Source: Puniceicoccaceae bacterium
Lineage (GTDB): Bacteria; Verrucomicrobiota; Verrucomicrobiia; Opitutales; Coraliomargaritaceae
Reading direction: 5' to 3'
DNA: 41,148 nt
Assembly (NCBI GenBank): GCA_017854655.1
Contig: JAFMHF010000009.1
Location: forward strand, 1-41,148
This document shows, one piece after another, positions 20,969-30,277 of the stretch. The notes under the pieces were generated by a model. It ran no database searches and was not told where the DNA came from. It saw nothing but the letters and a program-made list of their open reading frames with translations. Position 1 is the first letter of the stretch. Each line of letters opens with the position of its first letter. The translations under genes were made by a program, and so were the position numbers.

Positions 20969-21028
20969 AAGTGACCAGTAATCACAAAAAAAACCAGCAA
21001 GTGATCATTAACCACAAAAAAGCCCGGC
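20969..21028. repeat. Imperfect 30-bp tandem duplication
   Basis: aagtgaccagtaatcacaaaaaa... and aagtgatcattaaccacaaaaaa... spaced 30 nt. Confidence 0.6.
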
Positions 21029-21052
21029 GTCCACATCGTGAAGGCCGGACTT
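21013..21052 (-). terminator. Probable terminator of gpmI
   Basis: Minus strand agtccggc...gccgggct followed by TTTTTT. Confidence 0.75.
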
Positions 21053-21073
21053 TGTGATTAAAATGTGTCTGCC

Positions 21074-22651
21074 TTACTTGAGCAGACAGTTACCTGTCAT
21101 CGACTCAGGTTGTTCGAGGCCCATCAGCTCAAGGATCGTTGGAGCGATGTCGCCCAGTGCACCGCCCTCGGCAATTGCACGTCCCTTGCAGGCTCCACCG
21201 TAAACAACGATCTCGACTGGGTTGAGTGTGTGCGCGGTGTGCGGGCCGTTGTTCTCTGGATTCCAGAGTTGATCGGAGTTGCCATGATCTGCAGTAATCA
21301 CTGCATGACCGTTAACGGTGTCCACCGCGTCGAGCAGATCTTGCACGCAGCCGTCCACGATTTCGCACGCCTGGATACAGGCTTCGATCACACCCGTGTG
21401 ACCGACCATGTCAGGATTTGCGAAATTCACTACAACTAGGCCGTACTTGCCAGACTTGATCGCTTCGACAGCCGCGTCACGGATGCCATAGGCTGACATT
21501 TCCGGCTTCTCATCATAAGTCGCGCAATCCTTGCGGCTGGGGATGAGTGCACGGTCTTCGCCGGGGAACGGCTCTTCGCGGTAATCGTTGAAGAAGAACG
21601 TAACATGTGGAAATTTCTCCGTCTCAGCGCAGCGGAACTGTGGGATGCCTTTATCGGAAATGTAGCTCGCAAGGATATCCTTCATCTTCTCAGGTTTAAA
21701 GAAGATGATGTTATCGCAGAGGCCCTTTTGATATTCGCTCAATGTCGAAAAGTGAATGTCGAGCTTCTCGCCGCGATCGAAACTATCAAAATCGTCTTGG
21801 ATAAAAGCTCGGGTCAATTCACGCGGACGGTCGCCACGGAAGTTGCAGAAGATAACCGAGTCGCCCTGCGCAATCGTCGCAACGGGCTTACCATCTTTGT
21901 CGAGCACTGCGGTTGGCGGGCAAAATTCGTCGCCCTTAGTGCCTTCAGTCTCAGGGTTATCGTATTGATACTGTATGCCAGCTTCGGCAGAAGCGGCAGT
22001 GGTTTCGATATTGCGGCCAGTGAGGCAGTCGTAAGCGCGCTGAACTCGATCCCAGCGGTTATCGCGATCCATCGCCCAGTAGCGACCAGACAGGGATGCA
22101 ATCTTGCCGAGACCGATCTTCGCCATTTCGGCTTCGGCTTCTTTGATGAATTGCCTGCCACTAAATGGCCCAGTGTCGCGACCATCCGTGAAGGCATGCA
22201 AGTAGAGCTCTTGAATGCCCTCGTCTTTGGCAATTCGGATCAAACCGTAGATATGCTCCAGCATCGCGTGCACGCCTGCGTCAGACACGAGGCCCATGAG
22301 GTGCAGTGCAGTGCCCTGAGCCTTAACATTGGCAAGCGATGCCTTAAATGTAACGCTATCCTTCACCGAACCCGTTTCGATCCCCTTGTTGATACGGACG
22401 AGCTCTTGATCTACTACACGACCAGCACCGATGTTTTGGTGTCCTACTTCGGAGTTGCCCATGATACCAGCGGGCAAGCCAACATCAAGCCCACATGCCA
22501 TAATCTCTGTGCGAGGCCACTCGGCTGTAAGGCGGTCCGCGCAAGGCGTCTTGGCAAGCTTCACCGCATTATAAGAGTCTTGCTCCGAGTTATGATTCTC
22601 CCCCCACCCGTCACGGATGATAAGGACTACTGGTTGATAGGAATTAGGCAT
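21074..22651 (-). CDS. gpmI: 2,3-bisphosphoglycerate-independent phosphoglycerate mutase
   Basis: [38 protein letters not shown]. Confidence 0.97.
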   Translation of the reverse strand: MPNSYQPVVLIIRDGWGENHNSEQDSYNAVKLAKTPCADRLTAEWPRTEIMACGLDVGLPAGIMGNSEVGHQNIGAGRVVDQELVRINKGIETGSVKDSVTFKASLANVKAQGTALHLMGLVSDAGVHAMLEHIYGLIRIAKDEGIQELYLHAFTDGRDTGPFSGRQFIKEAEAEMAKIGLGKIASLSGRYWAMDRDNRWDRVQRAYDCLTGRNIETTAASAEAGIQYQYDNPETEGTKGDEFCPPTAVLDKDGKPVATIAQGDSVIFCNFRGDRPRELTRAFIQDDFDSFDRGEKLDIHFSTLSEYQKGLCDNIIFFKPEKMKDILASYISDKGIPQFRCAETEKFPHVTFFFNDYREEPFPGEDRALIPSRKDCATYDEKPEMSAYGIRDAAVEAIKSGKYGLVVVNFANPDMVGHTGVIEACIQACEIVDGCVQDLLDAVDTVNGHAVITADHGNSDQLWNPENNGPHTAHTLNPVEIVVYGGACKGRAIAEGGALGDIAPTILELMGLEQPESMTGNCLLK

Positions 22652-22687
22652 AAAATGTGTATTAGTGTGTGAAAACTCTAGAATTTG

Positions 22688-23698
22688 TTATGAAAAATAG
22701 CCGAATTGAGACAGGCCAGAGATCGACAGAATCGCAAGGTATAGAAAAAGTAAGAGCGCACCCTCACATCGACTGACGATATGTCCGCTCTTAAATATCC
22801 ATAGAAGCAGTACTGAAAATAGCACGAGTGCGGGGAACTCGATCAGTAGCAATTCATCGTGCACTTCCATACCGGCAAAAACCGACGCGCCGCCACCGAT
22901 CAGCAGCATATTAAACAAGTTGGAACCCACGATATTACCCGCACAGAGATCACCATGACCAGCTCGCACCGCCGCGATCGAAGCGGCCAACTCTGGCAAA
23001 CTCGTACCAATCGCTACGATCGAGAGTCCGATAAACAAATCACTGATGCCCATCCGAGTCGCAATCTCGACACTACACCCAACTAAAAAACCCGCTCCCA
23101 AGGCCAACGCTCCAGCGCCAAGTACAACAATCAACAAAGCCTTGCCTGTCGATTTATGCTGAACCTGCTCAGCATTTTTTGCAAAATCATCTGCAACTGC
23201 TTGAGAATCCTGCTGTTTGGCACCACGCACGATATAGACTAGATAGGCCACTGTCAGACTAAGCAAAACCATGCCCTCAACGCGCTGAAACCCACCGCCA
23301 AGCGCAAACGCGGCAAATAACAGCGTGACCAAAATCAGAATCGGCACCTCGCGTTGGATCAGGCGTAGGTTGATCTTCAGAGGTGATATAATCGCCGCGA
23401 CTCCCAAAATGAGGCCGATATTGGCGATATTACTACCGAGGATATTGCCCAACGCGATACCAGGATTGTCCTCCGCGGCCATCAGCGAAGTCGCCATTTC
23501 CGGCATCGATGTCGCAATCGACACCACAGTCAGGCCAATTACCACTGGATTGATCTTTAAGTTAGTCGAAATCGCCACGGCACCATGGGTCAACCAATCG
23601 CCGCCGAAAGCCAGCGCGACAAATCCCACTAGCATCACAGCGAAGAGCGCTAACAGTGGAAAATCGGGATACGGAAGACTAATAAATGCGAGTGTCAT
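22688..23698 (-). CDS. Calcium/sodium antiporter (CaCA family, YrbG-like)
   Basis: [16 protein letters not shown] and [16 protein letters not shown] alpha repeats; [17 protein letters not shown] and [17 protein letters not shown]. Confidence 0.93.
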   Translation of the reverse strand: MTLAFISLPYPDFPLLALFAVMLVGFVALAFGGDWLTHGAVAISTNLKINPVVIGLTVVSIATSMPEMATSLMAAEDNPGIALGNILGSNIANIGLILGVAAIISPLKINLRLIQREVPILILVTLLFAAFALGGGFQRVEGMVLLSLTVAYLVYIVRGAKQQDSQAVADDFAKNAEQVQHKSTGKALLIVVLGAGALALGAGFLVGCSVEIATRMGISDLFIGLSIVAIGTSLPELAASIAAVRAGHGDLCAGNIVGSNLFNMLLIGGGASVFAGMEVHDELLLIEFPALVLFSVLLLWIFKSGHIVSRCEGALLLFLYLAILSISGLSQFGYFS

Positions 23699-23849
23699 TG
23701 GATTTTAAAAGAAAGGCACAGCAGGTGCCTGATCGAGCGCAACCTAACAAGCGCGAAAGCTAAACATCTGCGAGAAAATTCTGTGTGCTTGACTTGAGAA
23801 GTCAAAAAAACACATTCGCCGTTTTTACATGGCCCTCGGTATCTAAATC

Positions 23850-26678
23850 ATGGCTCTAGACCTCAAAAATACGCTCAACCTCCCAGAAACCGCCTTTCCA
23901 ATGCGCGGCAACCTCGTGGAACGCGAACCCGCTCGTATTGAGCACTGGGAGAAACTTGACCTTTACGGCAAAATTCAAGCGAAGAATACCGTGGGTCCGA
24001 GCTTCATTTTGCACGACGGACCACCGTTTACCAACGGCGACCTGCACCTCGGCCATGCCCTCAATAAGACGTTGAAGGACACCATCTTACGCTTCAAGTG
24101 GATGCAGGGTTACAACGCTCCTTATATACCAGGTTGGGACAGTCATGGCTTACCAATCGAGCACAAAGTCTCCCGTGAACTGCAAGAGACCGGGCGCACC
24201 GACTACACCGCGCTCGAAGTGCGTGAAGCCTGCGCAAAATTCGCCGATAAATACCGTCTGAGCCAGCGCGAGCAGTTCAAACGCCTCGGAGTTTTAGCCG
24301 ATTGGGACAACGAATATTGGACGATCCACCCAGATTACGAAGCGACTGAACTCGAAACTTTCGCCAGCTTCGTCGAAAAAGACATCGTTTACCGCAGCAA
24401 AAAGCCAGTTTACTGGTCAATTCCTTGCGCGACCGCTCTAGCAGAAGCCGAGATCGAATACCGCGACCACAAAAGCGTTTCGATCTATGTAAAGCTCGGC
24501 CTCTCCGCTGAGGCACTCAAGGCACTCGCGCTCGAAGAGCCTGCTTCGGTGCTGATCTGGACCACCACCGCATGGACCTTGCCCGCTAACATGGCAGTCT
24601 CGGTGAATCCAAAGATCGAATACAGCGCGATCAAGACCAGCAACCAAGGCACGATCATCGTCGCCACTGCTCTACGCGACGCGGTCATCGAAGCCTGCGG
24701 CCTTGAAGATGCTGAAACGATCAATACTTTCCTCGGCACCGCGATGGAGAAGCTCGAAGCGCGTCACCCATTCATTGACCGCCCGAGCCCTATCCTACTC
24801 GCCGACTACGTCACTACCGAAAGTGGCACAGGCTGCGTGCACACTGCACCAGGTCACGGTCAAGACGACTATATTACCGGTATCAACAACGGCATCGAAG
24901 TGTATTGCCCACTCGATGACAATGGTTGCTACGTCGACGATGGCCAAGTGCCTGCCGAATTGGTCGGTCTCTCCGTGCTCGAAGATGGTAAGATCAGCGA
25001 TGCCAACCGTGGCGTACTGAAAATTATCGGCCAAAACGGCTCATTAATCGCCAAAAAGACCATCACCCACAGTTACCCGCATTGTTGGCGCTCCAAAACT
25101 CCCGTGATTTTTCGCGCCATGGATCAATGGTTCATCGCGCTCGACAAAGGCGGCGACCGCCAATGCGCACTCGACGCACTCAAGGATGTGAACTTTATCC
25201 CAGCTTGGGGTGAGAAACGCATCCGGGCTGCTGTTGAAAACCGCCCAGACTGGTGCATCAGCCGTCAGCGTACATGGGGCGTGCCTATTCCAGCGTTTTA
25301 CAATCAAGACGGCGAAGCATTCATCGACGCCGGCGTCATCCGCGCCATCGCTAAGAAAGTCGCCGTCGGTGGCACTAATATTTGGTTTGAGCAAACGACC
25401 GTCGAACTACTCGAGGGCATCACCTTGCCAGGCACTTGGCCAACTGCGGATCAGCTCAAATCTGGCACAGATACACTAGATGTGTGGATCGATTCAGGCA
25501 CTAGCCACCGCGCCGTACTACAGAAGCGCGCCAACTTAAGCTGGCCTGCAGACCTCTACCTCGAAGGCAGTGATCAACATCGAGGCTGGTTCCAAAGCTC
25601 ACTCTGGACTTCCGTTATCGCCGACAAAGCAGCGCCCTATAAAAACCTGCTCACCCACGGTTTCGTCGTAAAAGAAGATGGCACCAAACTCTCCAAGAGC
25701 GACGGAGCGGCCCGCCCACTTCCTGAATGGATCCAAAGTTACGGTGCAGATGTCGTACGCCTATGGATCTGCTCGCAGGATTACCGTGGCGATGTGCCGG
25801 TATCCGATAAGATCGTGCGTAATGTTTCAAACAATTATCGTAACATGCGTAATACGCTGCGCTTCCAGATCAGTAACCTATTTGATTTCGACGCAGCCAT
25901 CAATGCGGTGCCACTCGCCGAGCTCAATGCTATTGACCAGTGGGCGCTCGACGAACTCGCACAACTCGTGCGTAAGGTTACCGAAGCCTATGAAGCCTAC
26001 GAATTCCACCGCGCATTTAAGGATATCATTGATCCATTCTGCGCGAATGTACTTTCGGCCACTTACCATGACATCCTCAAAGATCGTCTCTATACCTGTG
26101 CGCCTAATGATCCACTGCGCCGCTCTTCACAGACTGCGATCAGTATCATATTTAACGTGTTCACACGCTTAGTCGCGCCATTGATCCCACACACCGCCGA
26201 CGAGGCATGGAGCTATGCTCAGAACGATAGCGATTTCACCGACAAACCGATCGCACTCAGCGACTGGCCGTATGTGGATAGCGCATGGGATCAGCCCGAA
26301 GTCGCCAGCGACATCCGCGCCCTACGCACTTTCCTTTCCGAAAAGCTCAACGATGGCTTAGAAGAACTGCGCCAAAAGAAGGCAATCGGACAAAGCCTCG
26401 ACGCGAAAGCAACGATTACTGGTTCGCTGAGTGATCCAGAATTCGCTCGTCTCAAACAATATGAATCCGATCTACCAGAACTCTTCATTCTTTCTCAGGT
26501 CACTGTCGTCGAAGATGCCACTGTAACCGAGATTACAGTCGAAGTCGCGCATGCTGATGGCGTACGCTGCCCACGCAGTTGGCGCTGGGTGCCTGCGCTG
26601 GTCCAGACTGACACTTGGGGCGCCGTCTCCCCTCGTTGCGCTAAAGCACTTAAACAAATTTCAGACTCTACTAAATAA
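23850..26678 (+). CDS. ileS: Isoleucyl-tRNA synthetase
   Basis: 942 aa; HDGPPFTNGDLHLGHALNK (HIGH-type), DGTKLSKSDG (KMSKS-type). Confidence 0.97.
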   Translation: MALDLKNTLNLPETAFPMRGNLVEREPARIEHWEKLDLYGKIQAKNTVGPSFILHDGPPFTNGDLHLGHALNKTLKDTILRFKWMQGYNAPYIPGWDSHGLPIEHKVSRELQETGRTDYTALEVREACAKFADKYRLSQREQFKRLGVLADWDNEYWTIHPDYEATELETFASFVEKDIVYRSKKPVYWSIPCATALAEAEIEYRDHKSVSIYVKLGLSAEALKALALEEPASVLIWTTTAWTLPANMAVSVNPKIEYSAIKTSNQGTIIVATALRDAVIEACGLEDAETINTFLGTAMEKLEARHPFIDRPSPILLADYVTTESGTGCVHTAPGHGQDDYITGINNGIEVYCPLDDNGCYVDDGQVPAELVGLSVLEDGKISDANRGVLKIIGQNGSLIAKKTITHSYPHCWRSKTPVIFRAMDQWFIALDKGGDRQCALDALKDVNFIPAWGEKRIRAAVENRPDWCISRQRTWGVPIPAFYNQDGEAFIDAGVIRAIAKKVAVGGTNIWFEQTTVELLEGITLPGTWPTADQLKSGTDTLDVWIDSGTSHRAVLQKRANLSWPADLYLEGSDQHRGWFQSSLWTSVIADKAAPYKNLLTHGFVVKEDGTKLSKSDGAARPLPEWIQSYGADVVRLWICSQDYRGDVPVSDKIVRNVSNNYRNMRNTLRFQISNLFDFDAAINAVPLAELNAIDQWALDELAQLVRKVTEAYEAYEFHRAFKDIIDPFCANVLSATYHDILKDRLYTCAPNDPLRRSSQTAISIIFNVFTRLVAPLIPHTADEAWSYAQNDSDFTDKPIALSDWPYVDSAWDQPEVASDIRALRTFLSEKLNDGLEELRQKKAIGQSLDAKATITGSLSDPEFARLKQYESDLPELFILSQVTVVEDATVTEITVEVAHADGVRCPRSWRWVPALVQTDTWGAVSPRCAKALKQISDSTK

Positions 26679-26698
26679 CACCCCACTCTATCCTATCA

Positions 26699-28054
26699 AT
26701 GACTACCAAGAAGACCAAGGCATCCGCCGCAAAAAAAGCTGTCGCTAAAAAACCTGCTACTAAGGCTAAGGCGAACAAGACTGTCGCTAAAAAACCTGCT
26801 ACTAAGGCTAAGGCGAAAAAGACTGTCGCTAAAAAACCTGCTACTAAGGCTAAGGCAAAAAAGACTGTCGCTAAAAAACCTGCTACTAAGGCTAAGGCAA
26901 AAAAGACTGTCGCTAAAAAACCTGCTACTAAGGCTAAGGCAAAAAAGACTGTCGCTAAAAAACCTGCAACTAAGGCTAAGGCAAAAAAGACTGTGACTAA
27001 AAAACCTGTGACTAAGGCTAAGACAAAAAAGACTGTGACTAAAAAATCTGCAACTAAGGATAGGGCTAAGGCTAAAAAAGCTGTCGCTAAAAAACCTGTA
27101 ACTAAGGCGAAAAAGACTGTCGCTAAAAAACCTGCAACTAAGGCTAAAAACACTGTCGCTAAAAAACCTGCAACTAAGGCTAAGGCTAAAAACACTGTCG
27201 CTAAAAAACCTGCAACTAAGGCTAAGGCAAAAAAAACTGTCGCTAAAAAACCTGCAACTAAGCCTGTTGCGAAGAAAGCTCCGGTTAAAAAAGCAGCAAC
27301 GAATCAAGCCACTAACCCTATTCCTTTAGCCAAGAATCCGTCGGTCGCACGCGAAGGCGAAGCTGCTAGTAACAAGGCCACACCGATCGCTTTTTCTTTT
27401 GATGACGTCGAGGCTCTCGTTGCAACTCGTAAAAAAGAAATTAAGTCGATACCCGATGAAGCCTCGGTAAAAAAGAAACTCGTACCGGTTAAAAAGAAGG
27501 CAGTCGTCGAAGATAAGCCTGTTAAAAAACGCGTACTCGGCGCTGCCTCACTCGCAGACATTTTAGGCTTCAACCCAGCAGAGAAGAAAAAAGTCACTTC
27601 ACTCGAAGATGAATCGATCCCTAAAAAGTGGAAGAAATATTACAAGCTTTTGCTCAATCTGCGTCAACATGTCAGCGATGAACTCGACCTCCATACCTCC
27701 GACACGCTGCAACACGCATCGCGCGATGAAGGAGACCGTAAACTCGAGTCCGATGCTGGCACCGATGCTTTTGACCGCGACTTTGCACTTAGCCTCGTAT
27801 CAAGTGAGCAAGAAGCCCTCAACGAAGTCGAAGAAGCGATTCTTCGCATTAAACAAGGTACTTATGGCGTCTGCGAAGTCACAGGTAAAACGATCAGTAA
27901 AGATCGCCTCGCAGCCGTGCCCTTCGCTCGCTACTCAATCGAAGGCCAAGCTGAATTCGAAAAAAACCAACGCCGTAAGATCGAACGCATTGCAGGTGGA
28001 CTTTTCGCTGACAGTGCCGATGCACCAAAGATCACGTCGGACGATGACGATTAA
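26699..28054 (+). CDS. DksA/TraR-like protein with Lys/Ala-rich histone-H1-like N-terminal tail
   Basis: N-terminal KTVAKKPATKAKAK repeats; C-terminal KWKKYYKLLLNLRQHV..LSLVSSEQEALNEVEEAILRIKQGTYGVCEVTGKTISKDRLAAVPFARYSIEGQAEFEK (DksA-type, degenerate Zn site). Confidence 0.9.
   Translation: MTTKKTKASAAKKAVAKKPATKAKANKTVAKKPATKAKAKKTVAKKPATKAKAKKTVAKKPATKAKAKKTVAKKPATKAKAKKTVAKKPATKAKAKKTVTKKPVTKAKTKKTVTKKSATKDRAKAKKAVAKKPVTKAKKTVAKKPATKAKNTVAKKPATKAKAKNTVAKKPATKAKAKKTVAKKPATKPVAKKAPVKKAATNQATNPIPLAKNPSVAREGEAASNKATPIAFSFDDVEALVATRKKEIKSIPDEASVKKKLVPVKKKAVVEDKPVKKRVLGAASLADILGFNPAEKKKVTSLEDESIPKKWKKYYKLLLNLRQHVSDELDLHTSDTLQHASRDEGDRKLESDAGTDAFDRDFALSLVSSEQEALNEVEEAILRIKQGTYGVCEVTGKTISKDRLAAVPFARYSIEGQAEFEKNQRRKIERIAGGLFADSADAPKITSDDDD
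26745..27270. repeat. 42-bp (14-codon) tandem repeats within the DksA-like gene
   Basis: aagactgtcgctaaaaaacctgctactaaggctaaggcaaaa repeated with minor variation and shortened units. Confidence 0.9.
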
Positions 28055-28100
28055 TCGGACGGCACACGTGCCCCTGATACTAACTTCAATATAGTTTGAT

Positions 28101-28197
28101 GCGGTCCTGGCGTAAAGCCAGTCACTACCAAAGCGACTTATCCTGGCGTAAAGCCAGTCACTACAGGTTTTTGTAGCGAGCGGGTTTATCCCGCGAT
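28101..28197. repeat. REP/BIME-like hairpin array (family B), locus 2
   Basis: Exact 24-mer tcctggcgtaaagccagtcactac at 28105-28128 and 28141-28164, then opposing gtagcgagcgggtttatcccgcgat at 28173-28197. Stems CTGGC/GCCAG and GCGGG/CCCGC. Confidence 0.85.
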
Positions 28198-28229
28198 ATC
28201 CTGCACCACAAAAAAAGCCCCATTCCACA

Positions 28230-28775
28230 TTGAACTCAAACATTCCAGACACTTCTTATAAGCGGCTTCTTATCACTGCGCTGATCGTGTTTGCGGCCGA
28301 TCAGCTCAGCAAGATCTGGATTTTCAACACTATGGCGCTGGATAGTTATTTTTATCCACACGATGCCGATGTCATCGAAGTGATCAAAAACTTCTTTTAC
28401 ATCGTACATATTGGCAACGAAGGGGCGGCATGGGGAATGTTCTCAGGCCACGGCGAGATTCTCGCCCTATTCGCATTGATCGCACTCTCTGCGATCTACA
28501 AATTTCGCCACACACTCGAACTCCACCGCATACCAATGCAATACGCATTCGGCCTATTGATCGGCGGAGTAATCGGCAATCTGATCGACCGCCTAGTGCA
28601 TGGCCATGTGATCGACTTTCTCGATTTCCATTTCGCATTCACCATTCCCTGGGTGCTGCCGACAGGCCGCTACCCCGCGTTTAACGTCGCAGACTGTGGC
28701 ATCGTGATCGGCGTCTTCACCTACATCACCTTGAGCTTCTTTCAGGCCGAAGCCTCTGAAGATGAAGGTAAATGA
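28230..28775 (+). CDS. lspA: Lipoprotein signal peptidase (signal peptidase II)
   Basis: VFAADQLSKIWIF, IHIGNEGAAWGMF-type region, GGVIGNLIDRLVHGHVIDFLDF, YPAFNVADCGIVIG catalytic Asp motifs. Start codon may be non-ATG. Confidence 0.95.
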   Translation: MNSNIPDTSYKRLLITALIVFAADQLSKIWIFNTMALDSYFYPHDADVIEVIKNFFYIVHIGNEGAAWGMFSGHGEILALFALIALSAIYKFRHTLELHRIPMQYAFGLLIGGVIGNLIDRLVHGHVIDFLDFHFAFTIPWVLPTGRYPAFNVADCGIVIGVFTYITLSFFQAEASEDEGK

Positions 28776-28842
28776 CGATTAACAATAGGTAGGCATCCAC
28801 AATAAGACCCAATTCGAACTGACGTTCTCAGTATTTAATTTA

Positions 28843-29826
28843 TCATCTGATCACCGAGGAATCAGTGCTCAGAGCAACCAATGCCTGTTCGAGTTCATTC
28901 GGGACATTATTGTTCGATTTCTTGCAGGCAACGACAACGGCACCAGCGATCGGGCTCATCAAAATATTCTGTATCTGAATATCCGGCTCTTCAATTTTAA
29001 GGGCGGCGCTTAGCTGGTCACGGAAGAGCTTAGACTGCTCGAGCAGTCCGCCCACTAGGATCAGCGGCGCGGGGCGGAGCTTCACTTTAACGTAAGTCGT
29101 GGAGATGGCCGCGACCAATTTGCGGACTGCATGATTCAGGATGTCGACTGCGTCACTGACTCTTTCCTGAGACAACTGTATCACCATCGGCGCAAGTGCA
29201 GCGATATGTGAATTGTTAATCTCGCCGGTCTTTAATTTACACAGTAGGTGCTCAGTCGTATTGCAGCTTAGCAGCTTTAAGACATTGCTTTGCCATGGCC
29301 CCGAGGGTCGACGTCCATCGGACTCTTGAAAAGTCATTTGCACGGCTTTTCGGCCAATCCAATAACCGCTGCCCAAATCGTCGAAGGCAGCCCCCCAACC
29401 TCCAGTTCGATGAATGATACCATCGGCATCGCGTCCCAAGCAAATCGAACCGGTACCAGCAACTAGCATTAGCCCTGGGCAATCACCAAGCGCCCCAATC
29501 AATGCGATGTGCGCATCGGAAGTCAGTATCGGGGGCTCAGAAGGCACTGGAATTAAGCTGCCTAAGATGTCGCGAATATCGTTTTTGTTATGAGCAGAAG
29601 CAGCACCCGCTAGACCAAAGCACGAAGCGACACACTCAATCTCATCGGGTAAGTTTATAAATGTCTGATCCAATAATTGCTGAAGAGTCCCCCGGAGCGC
29701 CTGACTACTTACTTGTTGAACATTTGACGGACCAGTCACAGCACGGCCGAGAATATGGCCGGACTCCGAAATAAGAAGACTGCGCGTGTGTGTGCCACCA
29801 CCATCAATACCTAAATATGCTCTCAT
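28843..29826 (-). CDS. BadF/BadG/BcrA/BcrD-type ATPase, N-acetylglucosamine kinase-like
   Basis: MRAYLGIDGGGTHTRSLLISESG, LVAGTGSICLGRDADG, GGWGAAFDDLGSGYWIGRKA. Confidence 0.9.
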   Translation of the reverse strand: MRAYLGIDGGGTHTRSLLISESGHILGRAVTGPSNVQQVSSQALRGTLQQLLDQTFINLPDEIECVASCFGLAGAASAHNKNDIRDILGSLIPVPSEPPILTSDAHIALIGALGDCPGLMLVAGTGSICLGRDADGIIHRTGGWGAAFDDLGSGYWIGRKAVQMTFQESDGRRPSGPWQSNVLKLLSCNTTEHLLCKLKTGEINNSHIAALAPMVIQLSQERVSDAVDILNHAVRKLVAAISTTYVKVKLRPAPLILVGGLLEQSKLFRDQLSAALKIEEPDIQIQNILMSPIAGAVVVACKKSNNNVPNELEQALVALSTDSSVIR

Positions 29827-30277
29827 GATTTCGATTATACATCGATTCCCTCGGAACACTCAAGGCAGGTAATTTAAAAACCATTCAACGAGCCGACAGC
29901 AGCATATCAAATTTGACCGAAAGATAATTTTCGCAGACGCATTCATCCAAGAATTTACTACCCTAGGCACTGCATTCACTGCAGTTACCCTTTCAGATGC
30001 ACGACTCATGCAGATCGCTTCGCTCCCACCCTACTTCATTGACCGAGTGTCACGCGTACGCGAAGAGGAGGTGTGGATTCAATTTAGTCCAACGCCTGAC
30101 AAACTCTGCAGCTCACATCAAGCCACCCGCTAAGCCTACACGGTATCTGCGCCGCTGATGGAGTCTGAATACTACGAACTGCTATCAGTGGCCTGCTTTA
30201 GCAACTACTGGCATCATCGACGTGAGCGCAGGCTACTTTGCAAAAATTGTACTACTGTCACGAACCCAGCGAGCACT

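Noticed and set aside
21605-22672. 355-aa + strand ORF opposite gpmI
   Set aside because: Antisense to well-supported gpmI, no family motif.
26671-27307. Minus-strand ORFs of 174 aa and 203 aa opposite the DksA-like gene
   Set aside because: Both are shadow translations of the 42-bp tandem repeat (periodic LVAGFLATVFFALA and FFSDSLFCLSLS); the + strand frame continues into a recognisable DksA domain.
27935-28252. 105-aa minus ORF over the dksA-lspA spacer
   Set aside because: Contains SDWLYARISRFGSDWLYART, the translated duplicate of the REP-like hairpin; overlaps two real genes.
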